A stretch of 64,000 bases of DNA from Dysgonomonas sp. 25 (GCF_010501075.1 NZ_QVMN01000006.1:1-64000), one strand, 5' to 3'. Counted from the stretch's first letter, positions 43,390 to 54,245 are shown. The notes: a model not told the origin generated them from the sequence alone. A program made the numbers and translations.

Positions 43390-45831
43390 ATGGCAATTAA
43401 AAAATCAGAATTATATAGTACTCTTTGGCGTAGTTGTGATGAACTGCGTGGAGGGATGGACGCTAGTCAATATAAAAATTATGTATTGACTTTGCTATTT
43501 GTTAAGTACGTTTCAGACAAAGCAAAATATAATGTAGAATCGTTGATTGAAGTTCCTGAAGGTTGCTCCTTTGATGATATGGTCAACCTAAAGGGAAAAA
43601 CGAACATTGGCGAACAAATGAACATTAAACTTGCTGCATGGGAAGAAGCCAATGATTTAGACGGAATGTTTAAAGAGGCAGACTTCAGCGATGAGAGCAA
43701 GTTAGGCAAAGGGAAAGATTTAGTTCAGACAGTAAGCAACTTAATTGGCATATTTCAATCCTCAGGATTGAACTTTGGAAAAAATCAAGCAAGTGATGAC
43801 GATTTAATGGGCGATGCCTATGAATATCTGATGAAGCACTTTGCCACTGAAAGCGGAAAGAGTAAAGGACAGTTCTATACTCCGGCAGAAGTAAGCCGAG
43901 TAATGGCAAAAGTGATCGGATTAAATAAGGAAACACGCCCCAATGTGTCCATATATGACCCGACATGCGGATCGGCATCGCTATTGTTGCGAGCCCTATC
44001 AGAAGCCCCTAATGGAGCAGCTTTATATGGACAGGAGTATGATATTACTACTGTGGGATTAGCTAAAATGAATATGATACTACATGGGTATGAGACTTAT
44101 GATATTCGTTCCGGTGATACGCTTAACAATCCCCAATTTGTAAAAGATGATAATTTGACAACGTTCTCCTATGCCGTGGCAAATCCTCCATTCTCACAGA
44201 AATCATGGCTTAAGAGTGCAAAGACAAATGATAAATATGAACGATGGAATGAACATACGATAGGAGTGCCTCCCGAAAAAAATGGCGACTATGCTTTTCT
44301 GTTACATATCATTCGTTCGTTGAAAGATAAAGGAAAAGGAGCATGTATTCTTCCGCATGGTGTTTTATTTAGAGGTAATGCTGAGGCTGATATCAGAAAA
44401 TATCTTATAAAAAGAGGCTATATAAAAGGAATTATTGGATTGCCTTCAAATCTCTTTTATGGAACAGGAATTCCTGCCTGCATTATAATTATTGACAAAG
44501 AAGATGCAGCAAGCCGTAAAGGCATATTTATGATAGATGCCAAAAATGGATTTGTCAAAGATGGCAATAAAAACCGTTTACGGGAACAGGATATTCGGCG
44601 CATTGTTGATACATGGGATGCTTTTGATGATGTGCTTCATTATGCCCGATTTGTAAAAAACGAAGAGATAAAGAAAAATGAATATAATTTGAACCTGCCT
44701 CGCTATATTGATGCAGAGGACGATGAAGTAATCCATAACATTGAGGCTCATCTAAAAGGAGGTATTCCGGAACACGATGTAGAACAGTTTTATCGCTATT
44801 GGGAAGCATGTCCTTCTTTACAACAAGTCCTATTTAAGAAGGGCAACAGAAAAGGATTTTTCCAATTTATCCCTGATAAACAAAATATAAAAGAAACAAT
44901 AAACAATCACCCTGATTTTGATAACCAACATAGAGAGTTGTTCCAAAGCTATGCGGAATGGAGCCAAATCTGGATGCCTCAATTTGAGGATCTCCGACCA
45001 AACTCTTTCAACCCCAAGCAAATGATTGAAGATATGGGGGATTCTGTATTGGAGAAATTTGCCAATTCTAAGTTGGTTGATAAGTATGATGTGTACGACC
45101 AATTGATGAATTATTGTGCGGAAACACTTCAGGACGACCTTTATTTAATTGAATCAGACGGTTGGAAAGCAAATTGGCGTACTATCCAACCTGCTGAAAA
45201 GAAGAAGAAAAACGATGAGAGCGAGGATGAGAAGCCTAAGAAAAAGAAAGAAGCCAAAACTATAAAAGATATTGAGTGTGACCTACTTCCTGTTGATTGT
45301 GTTGTAGATGAATATTTTTCGACCGAAAAAGAGAATATCTCATTTTTAGAAGAAAAGCTATTAAGCGCAGAAACTAACATGAATGAATTGGTCGAAGAAT
45401 ATTCCGACTCTTATTTAGATGCAAGTAATTATGCAGATAATAAACTGAATAAAGGGAATATACAGAAAAGGCTGAAAATAGCAGAAGGCGAAGAAGCTAA
45501 AATATTACAAGAATATATCAATCGTTCCAATATTATTGCCAGTTATAAAAAGCAGTTGAAGGATGATAACTCCGACTTGTTGGAACAAGTGTTGCAGAAA
45601 TACACCTCTCTCTCTGAAGAAGAAATAAAGAAATTAGTAACAAACAAATGGTTAGTCGCTTTTGGGAATAGATTAGTTTCTGAAATCCAACAAGTAAGTC
45701 AATCATTAAACAGCCAATTGCAAAGTTTGGAAGAACGTTATGAACAAACTCTACCTGAAATAAACAAGGAGGTAGAATTGTTAGAAGCGAAAGTAATGCA
45801 ACATTTGGAAAAGATGGGATTCCAGTTATGA
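43390..45831 (+). CDS. hsdM: Type I restriction-modification methyltransferase subunit HsdM
   Basis: N6-adenine methyltransferase subunit. From the ATG at 43390 (MAIKKSELYSTLWRSCDELR) it has 813 residues, longer than the usual 500-550. The N-terminal HsdM helical domain is followed by the methylase core with the SAM motif DPTCGSASLL (about residue 190) and catalytic NPPF (about 265). After about residue 520 come a lysine/glutamate-rich linker (EKKKKNDESEDEKPKKKKEA) and long coiled-coil sequence that account for the added length, presumably for contact with HsdS. The stop overlaps the hsdS start (ATGA). Confidence 0.92.
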   Translation: MAIKKSELYSTLWRSCDELRGGMDASQYKNYVLTLLFVKYVSDKAKYNVESLIEVPEGCSFDDMVNLKGKTNIGEQMNIKLAAWEEANDLDGMFKEADFSDESKLGKGKDLVQTVSNLIGIFQSSGLNFGKNQASDDDLMGDAYEYLMKHFATESGKSKGQFYTPAEVSRVMAKVIGLNKETRPNVSIYDPTCGSASLLLRALSEAPNGAALYGQEYDITTVGLAKMNMILHGYETYDIRSGDTLNNPQFVKDDNLTTFSYAVANPPFSQKSWLKSAKTNDKYERWNEHTIGVPPEKNGDYAFLLHIIRSLKDKGKGACILPHGVLFRGNAEADIRKYLIKRGYIKGIIGLPSNLFYGTGIPACIIIIDKEDAASRKGIFMIDAKNGFVKDGNKNRLREQDIRRIVDTWDAFDDVLHYARFVKNEEIKKNEYNLNLPRYIDAEDDEVIHNIEAHLKGGIPEHDVEQFYRYWEACPSLQQVLFKKGNRKGFFQFIPDKQNIKETINNHPDFDNQHRELFQSYAEWSQIWMPQFEDLRPNSFNPKQMIEDMGDSVLEKFANSKLVDKYDVYDQLMNYCAETLQDDLYLIESDGWKANWRTIQPAEKKKKNDESEDEKPKKKKEAKTIKDIECDLLPVDCVVDEYFSTEKENISFLEEKLLSAETNMNELVEEYSDSYLDASNYADNKLNKGNIQKRLKIAEGEEAKILQEYINRSNIIASYKKQLKDDNSDLLEQVLQKYTSLSEEEIKKLVTNKWLVAFGNRLVSEIQQVSQSLNSQLQSLEERYEQTLPEINKEVELLEAKVMQHLEKMGFQL

Positions 45832-47651
45832 AAAAGCTCAAAAAAGGATATAAGGATACTGAAATAGGAATTATTCCAGAAGATTGGATGATAGATGTTG
45901 TTGAAAATTTGGCATCTGTAACAACTGGAAATAAAAATACTCAAGATAATAAACCTCTTGGGAAATATCCCTTTTTTGTAAGATCTCAAGAAATAGAAAA
46001 AATTGATACTTACTCATACGATGGAGAAGCTGTTTTAACTGCAGGAGATGGAGTTGGTACAGGTAAAGTATTTCATTATGTAAAAGGGAAATTCGATTTT
46101 CATCAACGAGTATATAAAATAAGTGATTTTAGGAATAATATGAACGGATATTATTTCTACTTATATTTCAGTAATTATTTTTATGGACAGGTAATGCAAA
46201 TGACTGCAAAATCTTCCGTAGATTCTGTACGCAGAGAAATGATTACTAAAATGACAATACTCCTTCCTCCAATTCAAGAGCAACAAGCCATAGCAGAAGC
46301 TCTGTCCGATATTGATGCTTTGATAAATGCTTTAAATAAACAGGTTGAAAAGAAAAAGAATATCAAACAAGGTGCAATGCAGGAGTTGCTTACAGGCAAG
46401 AAAAGATTGCAAGGATTTACAGAGAAATGGGAAGAAATTACACTTGGTTGTTTATGTAATATATATGGAAGAATAGGTTTTAGAGGATATACTAGAAATG
46501 ATATTGTCGGAAAAGGACAAGGAGCTATTTCATTTAGCCCTGCGGACATACATTCTTTTAAAATCAACTATAATAATTGTACTTACATTTCGGATTTTAA
46601 ATATGATGAGTCTCCTGAAATTAAGGTCTATAATGGAGACATTATCTTTGTAAAAACAGCTTCTATTGGTAAATGTGCATACATTGAAGGTCTTCATGGA
46701 AAAGCAACTATTAATCCCCAGTTAGTAGTTATGAAGAAGTTTAGATGTAATAGCAAATTTCTATTTTATAAGATAATAGACAATGATTTTCAACAAAAAG
46801 TTTTGACAATAACAGGAGGGAGTACAATCCCGACAATGTCTCAAGAAAAACTTTCCGAAATGTTGTTATTATTTCCTCCCACAAAAGAAGAACAAACGGC
46901 TATTGCCCAAATTCTAACTGCTATGGACAATGAAATTGATCAGTTAGAGAAGAAGCGAGATAAATATCTGAATATAAAATCAGGAATGATGCAGCAATTA
47001 TTAACTGGACAAATACGGTTGATAAATACTATCTCCTGTTCAGAAGCACAAGAGGCGGAAATTAAGAATTATTCGCCTGATAATAAGAAAAAACATAGCA
47101 AGCAATTTGACGAGGCTGTAATAATTAGTTTTTTGGTCGATAAATTTGGATCAACAGCAGAACCGTTATCCCGCTTTATGTATACAAAACTATCGTATCT
47201 TATTCATAGAAAACATGATTGCATAGTTGTCGACTACAAAAAGTTTGCCGCCGGACCTTATAACCCAAAGTCAAGATATGGAGGTCCTGAAAAAATAGGA
47301 AAAGAAAATGGATACTTCGATTTGGTAAAAGATGCTAAGGGTTATGATGCGTTTGTTCCTCAAAAAAATATTCAAGAAGCCGTTGATTATTTTACTCAAT
47401 GGTATGGAACAGATATTCAGAACTGGATTGAACAGTTTCGACAATACAAACCGTGGGATTTGGAAACATTAGCAACTGTAGATATGGCAATAAACGATTT
47501 GGAAGAAAAAGGAGTAAAAGCGACTGTAAGTACAGTGAAAACATATCTTTCTTCCATACCTAAATGGAAAGCAAAATTAGATAAACCGCATTTTTCAGAT
47601 GTACACATTCAAAGAGCAATCAATGAGAGTATAAGACTATTTAAAATATAA
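45828..47651 (+). CDS. hsdS: Type I specificity subunit HsdS fused to a C-terminal Panacea-like domain
   Basis: Sets the DNA target. 607 residues where about 400 are usual. Two target-recognition domains (about 10-185 and 205-395) are each followed by a conserved helix (PPIQEQQAIAEALSDIDALI; PPTKEEQTAIAQILTAMDNEI) and LLTGKKRL/LLTGQIRL, as in normal HsdS. Residues about 415-607 are extra. The segment YTKLSYLIHRKHDCIVVDYK then KFAAGPYNPKSRYGGPEK resembles the DUF4065/Panacea fold and similar tails in some long HsdS proteins. What the tail does is unknown; linking to a toxin-antitoxin-like partner is one possibility. Confidence 0.85.
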   Translation: MKKLKKGYKDTEIGIIPEDWMIDVVENLASVTTGNKNTQDNKPLGKYPFFVRSQEIEKIDTYSYDGEAVLTAGDGVGTGKVFHYVKGKFDFHQRVYKISDFRNNMNGYYFYLYFSNYFYGQVMQMTAKSSVDSVRREMITKMTILLPPIQEQQAIAEALSDIDALINALNKQVEKKKNIKQGAMQELLTGKKRLQGFTEKWEEITLGCLCNIYGRIGFRGYTRNDIVGKGQGAISFSPADIHSFKINYNNCTYISDFKYDESPEIKVYNGDIIFVKTASIGKCAYIEGLHGKATINPQLVVMKKFRCNSKFLFYKIIDNDFQQKVLTITGGSTIPTMSQEKLSEMLLLFPPTKEEQTAIAQILTAMDNEIDQLEKKRDKYLNIKSGMMQQLLTGQIRLINTISCSEAQEAEIKNYSPDNKKKHSKQFDEAVIISFLVDKFGSTAEPLSRFMYTKLSYLIHRKHDCIVVDYKKFAAGPYNPKSRYGGPEKIGKENGYFDLVKDAKGYDAFVPQKNIQEAVDYFTQWYGTDIQNWIEQFRQYKPWDLETLATVDMAINDLEEKGVKATVSTVKTYLSSIPKWKAKLDKPHFSDVHIQRAINESIRLFKI

Positions 47652-47656
47652 GACCT

Positions 47657-50600
47657 ATGGATTCTCACATTGGCGAAAAAGAAATTCGGACACAAAAACG
47701 TTTAATCGGACTATTCGAGAAACGTTTAGGATATACTGTTCTGGGCGATTGGAAAGATCGTGAAAATAGTAATATCGAAGAAAAACAGTTGAAGAAATAT
47801 CTAAAAAAGAAAGGATATTCCGATTCCGAAATTACTAAAGCAATCACAATTTTTAAACGTGATGCGAATGATTTGAGCGACAGCTTGTATCAAGCCAATT
47901 TGAGAGTTTATAATCTTTTACGTTATGGAGTTAATATCTTGTCGGAGGTGGGCGAGCAAAAGAAATACGTTCACTTGATAGATTGGAATAATCCGCACGA
48001 AAACGATTTCTACATAGCAGAAGAAGTAACCATAAAAGGAAGAGAGAAAGCAACGAAACGTCCGGATTTGGTTATTTATGTCAATGGTATTGCTTTAGGA
48101 GTTATTGAGTTAAAACGTTGTACGAGCTCTGTCCATAATGGTATCCGTCAAAATCTGGACAATCAGAAAGATGCTTTTATTCCTCACTTTTTCACTACCA
48201 TGCAATTTCTTTTTGCAGGTAATGATACCGAAGGATTATATTATGGAGTAATTGATACACCCGAGAAATTCTGGCTTCGTTGGAAAGAGAGTAATCCCGA
48301 AGAAAAAAAAGAATTGGACAGAAGTATTCTTCAGGTTTTCGATAAAGACCGCTTCTTAGAGCTAATCCATGATTTCATTATTTTCGATGGAGGACGAAAA
48401 AAGGCATGTCGCCCAAATCAATATTTTGGAGTAAAAGCAGCACAACCTCGTGCTAGAAATAAAGAAAGCGGTATACTCTGGCATTCACAGGGTTCCGGCA
48501 AAAGCTTGACAATGGTATGGCTTGCACGTTGGATTCATGAAAATATAGATGACGCACGTGTAGTAATTATAACCGACCGCGATGAATTAGACAAACAAAT
48601 CGAAAATGCATTCAAAAATGCAGGAGAAGAAGTAAAAAGAGCTAAAAGTGGTTATCAATTAATTGGCATGCTGAATAATGCCAATCCTTGGCTTATTTGC
48701 ACACTTATTCACAAATTTGGAAAGGGTTCAGCCGATGAAGAACAAGACTTATATGGTAGAAAACGCCGAAAGCCATTAGATAAGTACTTAGAAGAAGTTG
48801 CAGATTCACTACCTACCGATTTTAAGGCTAAAGGCAATTTATATGTGTTTGTAGATGAGTGCCACAGAACTCAGGGTGGTTACATGCACGAAGCCATGAA
48901 AAAAATCATGGGTGATGATGTAATGCTAGTCGGTTTTACAGGAACTCCATTGTTGAAAACAGAGAAAAAGACTTCGTTAGAAACCTTTGGTAGCTATATC
49001 CACACCTACAAATTTAATGAAGCGGTAGAAGATAAAGTTGTTTTGGACTTACGTTATGAAGCCCGAAATGTGGAGCAATATCTTGGTAATAAAAACAAAA
49101 TAGATGAATGGTTTGAAAAACGGACATTAGGTCTTTCTAATGTTGCCTCTGCTATATTAAAACAACGTTGGGCACGTATGGAGAAACTATTTAGCAGTAA
49201 AGAACGAGTACAACGTATTGTCGCTGATATTTGTCAAGATATGGATACTAAGCGAGCATTGGCAGGAGGTTATGGTAATGCCATGCTTGTTGCCGACAGC
49301 ATTTATCAAGCTTGTCGTTATTGGGAAGTATTTCAGGAAACAACATTAAAAGGATATTGTGCGGTTGTTACAAGCTATGGTGCAGAACTGAGCGACATAA
49401 AAGGAGAATGTGTAGGTGAAGGAAAAACCGAAGAAGAATTCAAGTTTGATATCTACAAAAAAATGTTGGATGGTAAAACACCGGAACAATATGAAGAATG
49501 GGCTAAAAAAGAATTCATAGAAAATCCGGCTTCAATGAAGCTCCTTATTGTAGTTGATAAGTTATTGACCGGATTTGATGCACCTTCGGCAACATATTTA
49601 TATATTGATAAAAATATGGTAAATCATAATCTGTTTCAAGCTATTTGCCGTGTAAATAGAGTGAATGGAGAAGAAAAAGATTATGGTTATATTATAGATT
49701 ATCAGGATTTATTCAACTCAATAGCCTCTTCTATTAAAGATTATACGACCGAAGCATTTGAAGAATACGACCAAGAAGACATACAGGGATTACTTACCGA
49801 TCGCCTTCAAGAAGGTCGAAAAGCACTGGAAGATGCATTACAGGCAGTTGTTACATTGTGCGAAGTTGTTTATCCGCAAACTCGTGAAAAGTTTTTTGAA
49901 TACTTCGTTTACAGCGAATCAACTCCTTATGAGCTACAACCACAAGAGAGAGAGGACAACGCAGAAAAACGTGATAAACTATATAAGTTGGTGAGTAATC
50001 TGGTCAGAAAATATATCGACATAGCCAATGATATCGATGCTGCCGGATATACTCAGGAAGAAGCATCTAGAATAAAAGAGCAGGTTGATTTTTATAATGA
50101 CCTAAAAGACGAGATTAAACTTAAAAGTGCCGATGCTATAGACCTTAAGATGTACGACCCTGCCATGCGTCAGCTAATCGATGCTTATGTCAGAGCCGAT
50201 GATAGTGAGGAATTATTGATGTTTAATGATACTTCATTTCTTGATTTAGTCGCAATAGCAGGAGAGAATGCATTTGGAAAACTTCCTAAAGGAATTCGGA
50301 ATAATTTGAAATCCATTGCAGAAACTTTGCAGGCAAACATGCGGAAGGTTTTCATTTATGAAAGACCAAATAATCCTGCATATTATGATAAGTTGTCGGA
50401 TATTTTGCAAAAGTTGATAGATGAAGTCAAACAGGGAAAGACGGATTATAAAGAACATATCAAAAAGCTGATTGAACTTGTTCAGAACAATAAAAATAAA
50501 ACTCAATTCACATATCCGGAAAAGATAAAGACCGATGCACAAAAAGCTTTATATGATAACTTAGATAAAGATGAAAAATTAGCATTAGTTGTCCACAACA

Positions 50601-50758
50601 GTATTCTTACAAATGCAATGGATGGATGGAAAGATGGGATTCCGCCGACAAAAACAAAAAAAGTAAGACGGGCTATTGCTAAAGCTATGGAGTTGCAAGA
50701 AAATGATGAACGAGTTACTGATGTTTTAAACATAGCGAAAGGGCAAGGAGAATATTAA
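47657..50758 (+). CDS. hsdR: Type I restriction endonuclease subunit HsdR
   Basis: Translocating nuclease subunit, 1033 residues, of usual length. The N-terminal PD-(D/E)xK nuclease domain includes RPDLVIYVNG and GVIELKR (about residues 134-154). The helicase domains carry Walker A QGSGKS (about 278-283), a DEAH-type box DECH (about 400), VGFTGTPLL, and in domain 2 VVDKLLTGFDAP and FQAICRVNR. The helical C-terminal part binds HsdM/S. It is five bases after hsdS and its stop overlaps the next start (TAATG). Confidence 0.93.
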   Translation: MDSHIGEKEIRTQKRLIGLFEKRLGYTVLGDWKDRENSNIEEKQLKKYLKKKGYSDSEITKAITIFKRDANDLSDSLYQANLRVYNLLRYGVNILSEVGEQKKYVHLIDWNNPHENDFYIAEEVTIKGREKATKRPDLVIYVNGIALGVIELKRCTSSVHNGIRQNLDNQKDAFIPHFFTTMQFLFAGNDTEGLYYGVIDTPEKFWLRWKESNPEEKKELDRSILQVFDKDRFLELIHDFIIFDGGRKKACRPNQYFGVKAAQPRARNKESGILWHSQGSGKSLTMVWLARWIHENIDDARVVIITDRDELDKQIENAFKNAGEEVKRAKSGYQLIGMLNNANPWLICTLIHKFGKGSADEEQDLYGRKRRKPLDKYLEEVADSLPTDFKAKGNLYVFVDECHRTQGGYMHEAMKKIMGDDVMLVGFTGTPLLKTEKKTSLETFGSYIHTYKFNEAVEDKVVLDLRYEARNVEQYLGNKNKIDEWFEKRTLGLSNVASAILKQRWARMEKLFSSKERVQRIVADICQDMDTKRALAGGYGNAMLVADSIYQACRYWEVFQETTLKGYCAVVTSYGAELSDIKGECVGEGKTEEEFKFDIYKKMLDGKTPEQYEEWAKKEFIENPASMKLLIVVDKLLTGFDAPSATYLYIDKNMVNHNLFQAICRVNRVNGEEKDYGYIIDYQDLFNSIASSIKDYTTEAFEEYDQEDIQGLLTDRLQEGRKALEDALQAVVTLCEVVYPQTREKFFEYFVYSESTPYELQPQEREDNAEKRDKLYKLVSNLVRKYIDIANDIDAAGYTQEEASRIKEQVDFYNDLKDEIKLKSADAIDLKMYDPAMRQLIDAYVRADDSEELLMFNDTSFLDLVAIAGENAFGKLPKGIRNNLKSIAETLQANMRKVFIYERPNNPAYYDKLSDILQKLIDEVKQGKTDYKEHIKKLIELVQNNKNKTQFTYPEKIKTDAQKALYDNLDKDEKLALVVHNSILTNAMDGWKDGIPPTKTKKVRRAIAKAMELQENDERVTDVLNIAKGQGEY

Positions 50759-51453
50759 TGGAGCGAATAGTTGTAAATAACATTCCAATTGAAGTCGAAT
50801 ATAAAAAGATTAAAAATATTCACTTGTCTGTTTATCCTCCTAATGGAAGGGTTCATATTTCTGCACCGGAAACGATGAAACCTGATTCTGTGCGATTATA
50901 TGCCATATCAAAACTAAGTTGGATAAGTAAACAGAAAGAAAAAGTCCTTCAACAAGAAAGACAAACTCCTAGAGAATATGTTTCAGGTGAAAACCATTAC
51001 TTCAAAGGACAACGCTATCGCTTAAAAGTCATATATCACAAAGACGTTCCTAAAGTTGGATTAGGTGGAAAAAAATTCATCAACCTTTATGTGAGAGAAG
51101 ATTCAACGGTTGTTAAGCGAGCAGAAGTTCTAAAAGAATGGTATCGAAAAGAGCTAAGGGAAACTATATCGCCTTTGGTTGAGAAATGGACGCAAATACT
51201 ACAAGTATCTCCTAAACATTGGGAGATAAAACAAATGAAAACAAGATGGGGAAGTTGTAACACACGAACAAAAAGACTGCTTTTCAATCTTGAACTGGCA
51301 AAGAAACCAACTCATTGTATTGAATATATTGTCGTCCATGAACTTGCTCACCTAATTGAGCGACAACATAATGAACGATATATTTCAATTTTGAATACTC
51401 ACTTGCCTCAATGGGAAGTATATAGAGATGAATTAAATGAATTTATAGTATAA
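50758..51453 (+). CDS. YgjP-like zinc metallopeptidase (M48-type)
   Basis: 231 residues. The metal site is HELAHLIERQHNERY (HExxH with a downstream His), preceded by TRWGSCNTRTKRLLFNLELA, the WGS signature of YgjP/DUF45 proteins. Such genes often sit in type I restriction operons, beside hsdR; their job there is not settled, and proteolytic control of HsdR is one proposal. It overlaps hsdR by one base and is 11 bases from rdrA, so it bridges the restriction and RADAR modules. Confidence 0.85.
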   Translation: MERIVVNNIPIEVEYKKIKNIHLSVYPPNGRVHISAPETMKPDSVRLYAISKLSWISKQKEKVLQQERQTPREYVSGENHYFKGQRYRLKVIYHKDVPKVGLGGKKFINLYVREDSTVVKRAEVLKEWYRKELRETISPLVEKWTQILQVSPKHWEIKQMKTRWGSCNTRTKRLLFNLELAKKPTHCIEYIVVHELAHLIERQHNERYISILNTHLPQWEVYRDELNEFIV

Positions 51454-51464
51454 ATAATAATATC

Positions 51465-54245
51465 ATGACACAAGTAGTTATAAAGCTTTCCGAGAGCACG
51501 AATGCGAAAAGATTCGCTGATAGCAATTTAATTCATTCAGATGAATTAAAAAAGGCAAAAGGCTGGATAAATGACAGAATAGAGAAAATAAAAAAGAAAG
51601 AAATAGATGAAAAAGAACGTCTTCATGATACAATCACTATCTTAGGAAGCCGAGGAAGTGGAAAAACATCATTTTTATTAAGTCTGTTAAATACATATAC
51701 AAGTAGCGAAGATATTGAAGTTATTGATATTATTGACCCTACATTAATAGAAGAAAAAGGGCATATTTTCCTCACCATTATATCGCAAATTGCAGATGTG
51801 GTAGAGAAAAAATTGTCAAAAAGCGATTGTAATCCTGAAAGCAAAGCTTATCTAACTAAAAATCAGTGGAAGGAGAAGCTAAAATCATTGGCAGCCGGAA
51901 TTCCCTCGATAGATGGTATCGGTGGCAACTATGATAGTTGGCAAGATCCGGAATTTATAATGGATAAAGGACTAAAAAATGTACGCGCTGCAAAAAAACT
52001 TGAGTCTGATTTTCATGAATTACTCAAATTAGGATTAAAAATATTAGGTAAAAAAGTTTTCATCATTGCCTTGGATGATATTGATATCGATTTTAGAAAG
52101 GGGTGGCCGGTACTTGAAACCATCCGAAAATATTTAACCTCACCATATCTCATCACATTATTAAGTGGCGATCTGAAACTGTTCTCCAAAGCCATCCGCA
52201 AACAACAATGGAAAAATTTCGGGAAAGCATTGCTAAAAAATGAGGGTGAGCAACTTCATAAAATGGATGATTATGAAGATTTGGTTACCGAAATGGAGGG
52301 ACAGTATTTGCAGAAAGTAATGCAACCCCAAAGAAGAATTCATTTAACGACTATACAGGAAAAAATAAATATTAAGGGTAAAGAAAATATTGGAATTTAT
52401 ATCAATAAAGAAGATGATGAGAACAGAATTGATTTATTCTATGACAGTAAGTTAAGTAAATTTGGAATAAATAATCCATATCAAGCCGAAGCTTATCGTT
52501 CATTTTTATTGAGTTTACCAATTAGGACACAAATTCAATTTTTGTCGGAATTTGAAAATATCAACTCTATAAAAGAGGTAAACTTTATAGATGCATTCTT
52601 AAGTGATCTCTATGAAAAAAGGGTAGATATTGAAATTGCCAAATCAAGTAGTAAGTATTTAGATTCGGTTATATTGAAACTTTTGATACATGACAGAGTA
52701 TTGGATGAGGCTTATCAACTTCAACCCACAACCACAGATATCAGCTTGAACAGCAGTTTGACCGCATTAAGTTTTCTTTTCAGTCAGAAAACGATGGATA
52801 ACCCATATTTAATTTTTGATTATTTCATTAAGGTTGGTTATCTCAGAAATCTATTAAGTGTTTTGGGTTATCAAGAAAAAAATGAAGATAAAAAAGCTAT
52901 TTCTATGAAAACTCCTTCTATCGAAGGTTTATGCTGTCATTCAGCAATTTATAAAGATGGTGTATTAAGGGATATTGCGTGCTATATGACTGCTTATTTG
53001 CAAGCAATTTTAGAAAATAATAGGAAAGGAAATAGTTCATGGGGAATGATTAAATTACCTGCACTAGGATTAAAGCAGAATGAAAAGAAAGAAGATATCC
53101 CATGGCGGATGGATGATGTATTTCGTAATGCTACTAAATATCAAAGAACAATTGCTTTTTTTCCTTTAAGCATATCTCAACATAATCATAGAAATGAAGG
53201 ATTTCCTGTATATTCTATTTATGTATTATTGGCAACAATTGGAGAATTAATAAAAAAAGTAGATGAAAATGATGTTACAAAAGGGATACTTGAACTTTCT
53301 CAAATAAGATCATATCCTATGCCTAATTTCAATGTCACAGGATCAACGGAAACATATGATATTGAAATGCCAGATTATGAGGGAGATAGCAATGATGAGA
53401 GATTAAATGATGAGATTAGAAATTGGGTCAATCGCTATCCTAAAGGAAAATCAGTATCACCTCATCTATTAGGAAAAATAAGTACTCGTTTTTTCTATTC
53501 TCTTAGTAATATAGAAGGAAAAAGCGGAGCAGAAAATTTAGCAGAAAGCATACATGCTAGAATTATAATTCTAATGAATTCTATTTTGGTAGAAGATGCT
53601 AAAGAAAATTTGAAAAATGTTAATGGTCTAAATATTAACAATCCTAATTATAAAAGCACAATATTTATCAATAATCTTAAAGCTATAAAAGCAATTATCG
53701 ATAAAAACAACACTGACAAAACAAAAGTTTCTATTGATTTAACATTCTCAAAATGGATATTATCATGCCCATTATTTTTATTATATCTGAATCCGAATGA
53801 TAAAGACCAAAATGATAAGTTAACAGATATCTTAGTTCCATTTATTTCAACTAAAAAATTTAATGCTAATGAAGTAATGAAATATTCTGTTTTTAATAAG
53901 CTTTCGCAGGTAAAACATTCTAATCCGAATGAAAAAAAAGCAGAGGAAAATAAGTCACAAATAAGAATTGTTGGGAAAATAGATTTCAATTCCTTATCGC
54001 TTCCTATGTTTAGGAGTCAAAAAGAATCAGAAAGAAAAAGAGTTAAAGAAACACTTAAAACAAATAAAATCCCTCGTGAATGGTTTGATAATAAAGTCGA
54101 TAAAAAGGAACAAGAGTCTTTAAATAAGCTTATACGAGAAAATACTAGTCATTTATTTAAAGAAGGAGAAGAAAAGAAAAGGCTAGAATCAGATTGGATT
54201 AGACAGTTTAGAAACTATTTAGCCGAAAATGACATATCATGGTAA
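51465..54245 (+). CDS. rdrA: RADAR ATPase RdrA
   Basis: 926-residue P-loop ATPase of the RADAR anti-phage system. Walker A GSRGSGKT is at residues 61-68 and Walker B FIIALDDID with Asp204-205. The size, a central KAP/AAA-like region with long helical tails, and above all the overlap with an 807-residue adenosine-deaminase-like gene identify RdrA. In characterised systems RdrA forms a heptameric ring that binds the RdrB cage and is thought to sense infection. It overlaps rdrB by seven bases, implying linked translation. Function is inferred from family and context. Confidence 0.88.
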   Translation: MTQVVIKLSESTNAKRFADSNLIHSDELKKAKGWINDRIEKIKKKEIDEKERLHDTITILGSRGSGKTSFLLSLLNTYTSSEDIEVIDIIDPTLIEEKGHIFLTIISQIADVVEKKLSKSDCNPESKAYLTKNQWKEKLKSLAAGIPSIDGIGGNYDSWQDPEFIMDKGLKNVRAAKKLESDFHELLKLGLKILGKKVFIIALDDIDIDFRKGWPVLETIRKYLTSPYLITLLSGDLKLFSKAIRKQQWKNFGKALLKNEGEQLHKMDDYEDLVTEMEGQYLQKVMQPQRRIHLTTIQEKINIKGKENIGIYINKEDDENRIDLFYDSKLSKFGINNPYQAEAYRSFLLSLPIRTQIQFLSEFENINSIKEVNFIDAFLSDLYEKRVDIEIAKSSSKYLDSVILKLLIHDRVLDEAYQLQPTTTDISLNSSLTALSFLFSQKTMDNPYLIFDYFIKVGYLRNLLSVLGYQEKNEDKKAISMKTPSIEGLCCHSAIYKDGVLRDIACYMTAYLQAILENNRKGNSSWGMIKLPALGLKQNEKKEDIPWRMDDVFRNATKYQRTIAFFPLSISQHNHRNEGFPVYSIYVLLATIGELIKKVDENDVTKGILELSQIRSYPMPNFNVTGSTETYDIEMPDYEGDSNDERLNDEIRNWVNRYPKGKSVSPHLLGKISTRFFYSLSNIEGKSGAENLAESIHARIIILMNSILVEDAKENLKNVNGLNINNPNYKSTIFINNLKAIKAIIDKNNTDKTKVSIDLTFSKWILSCPLFLLYLNPNDKDQNDKLTDILVPFISTKKFNANEVMKYSVFNKLSQVKHSNPNEKKAEENKSQIRIVGKIDFNSLSLPMFRSQKESERKRVKETLKTNKIPREWFDNKVDKKEQESLNKLIRENTSHLFKEGEEKKRLESDWIRQFRNYLAENDISW

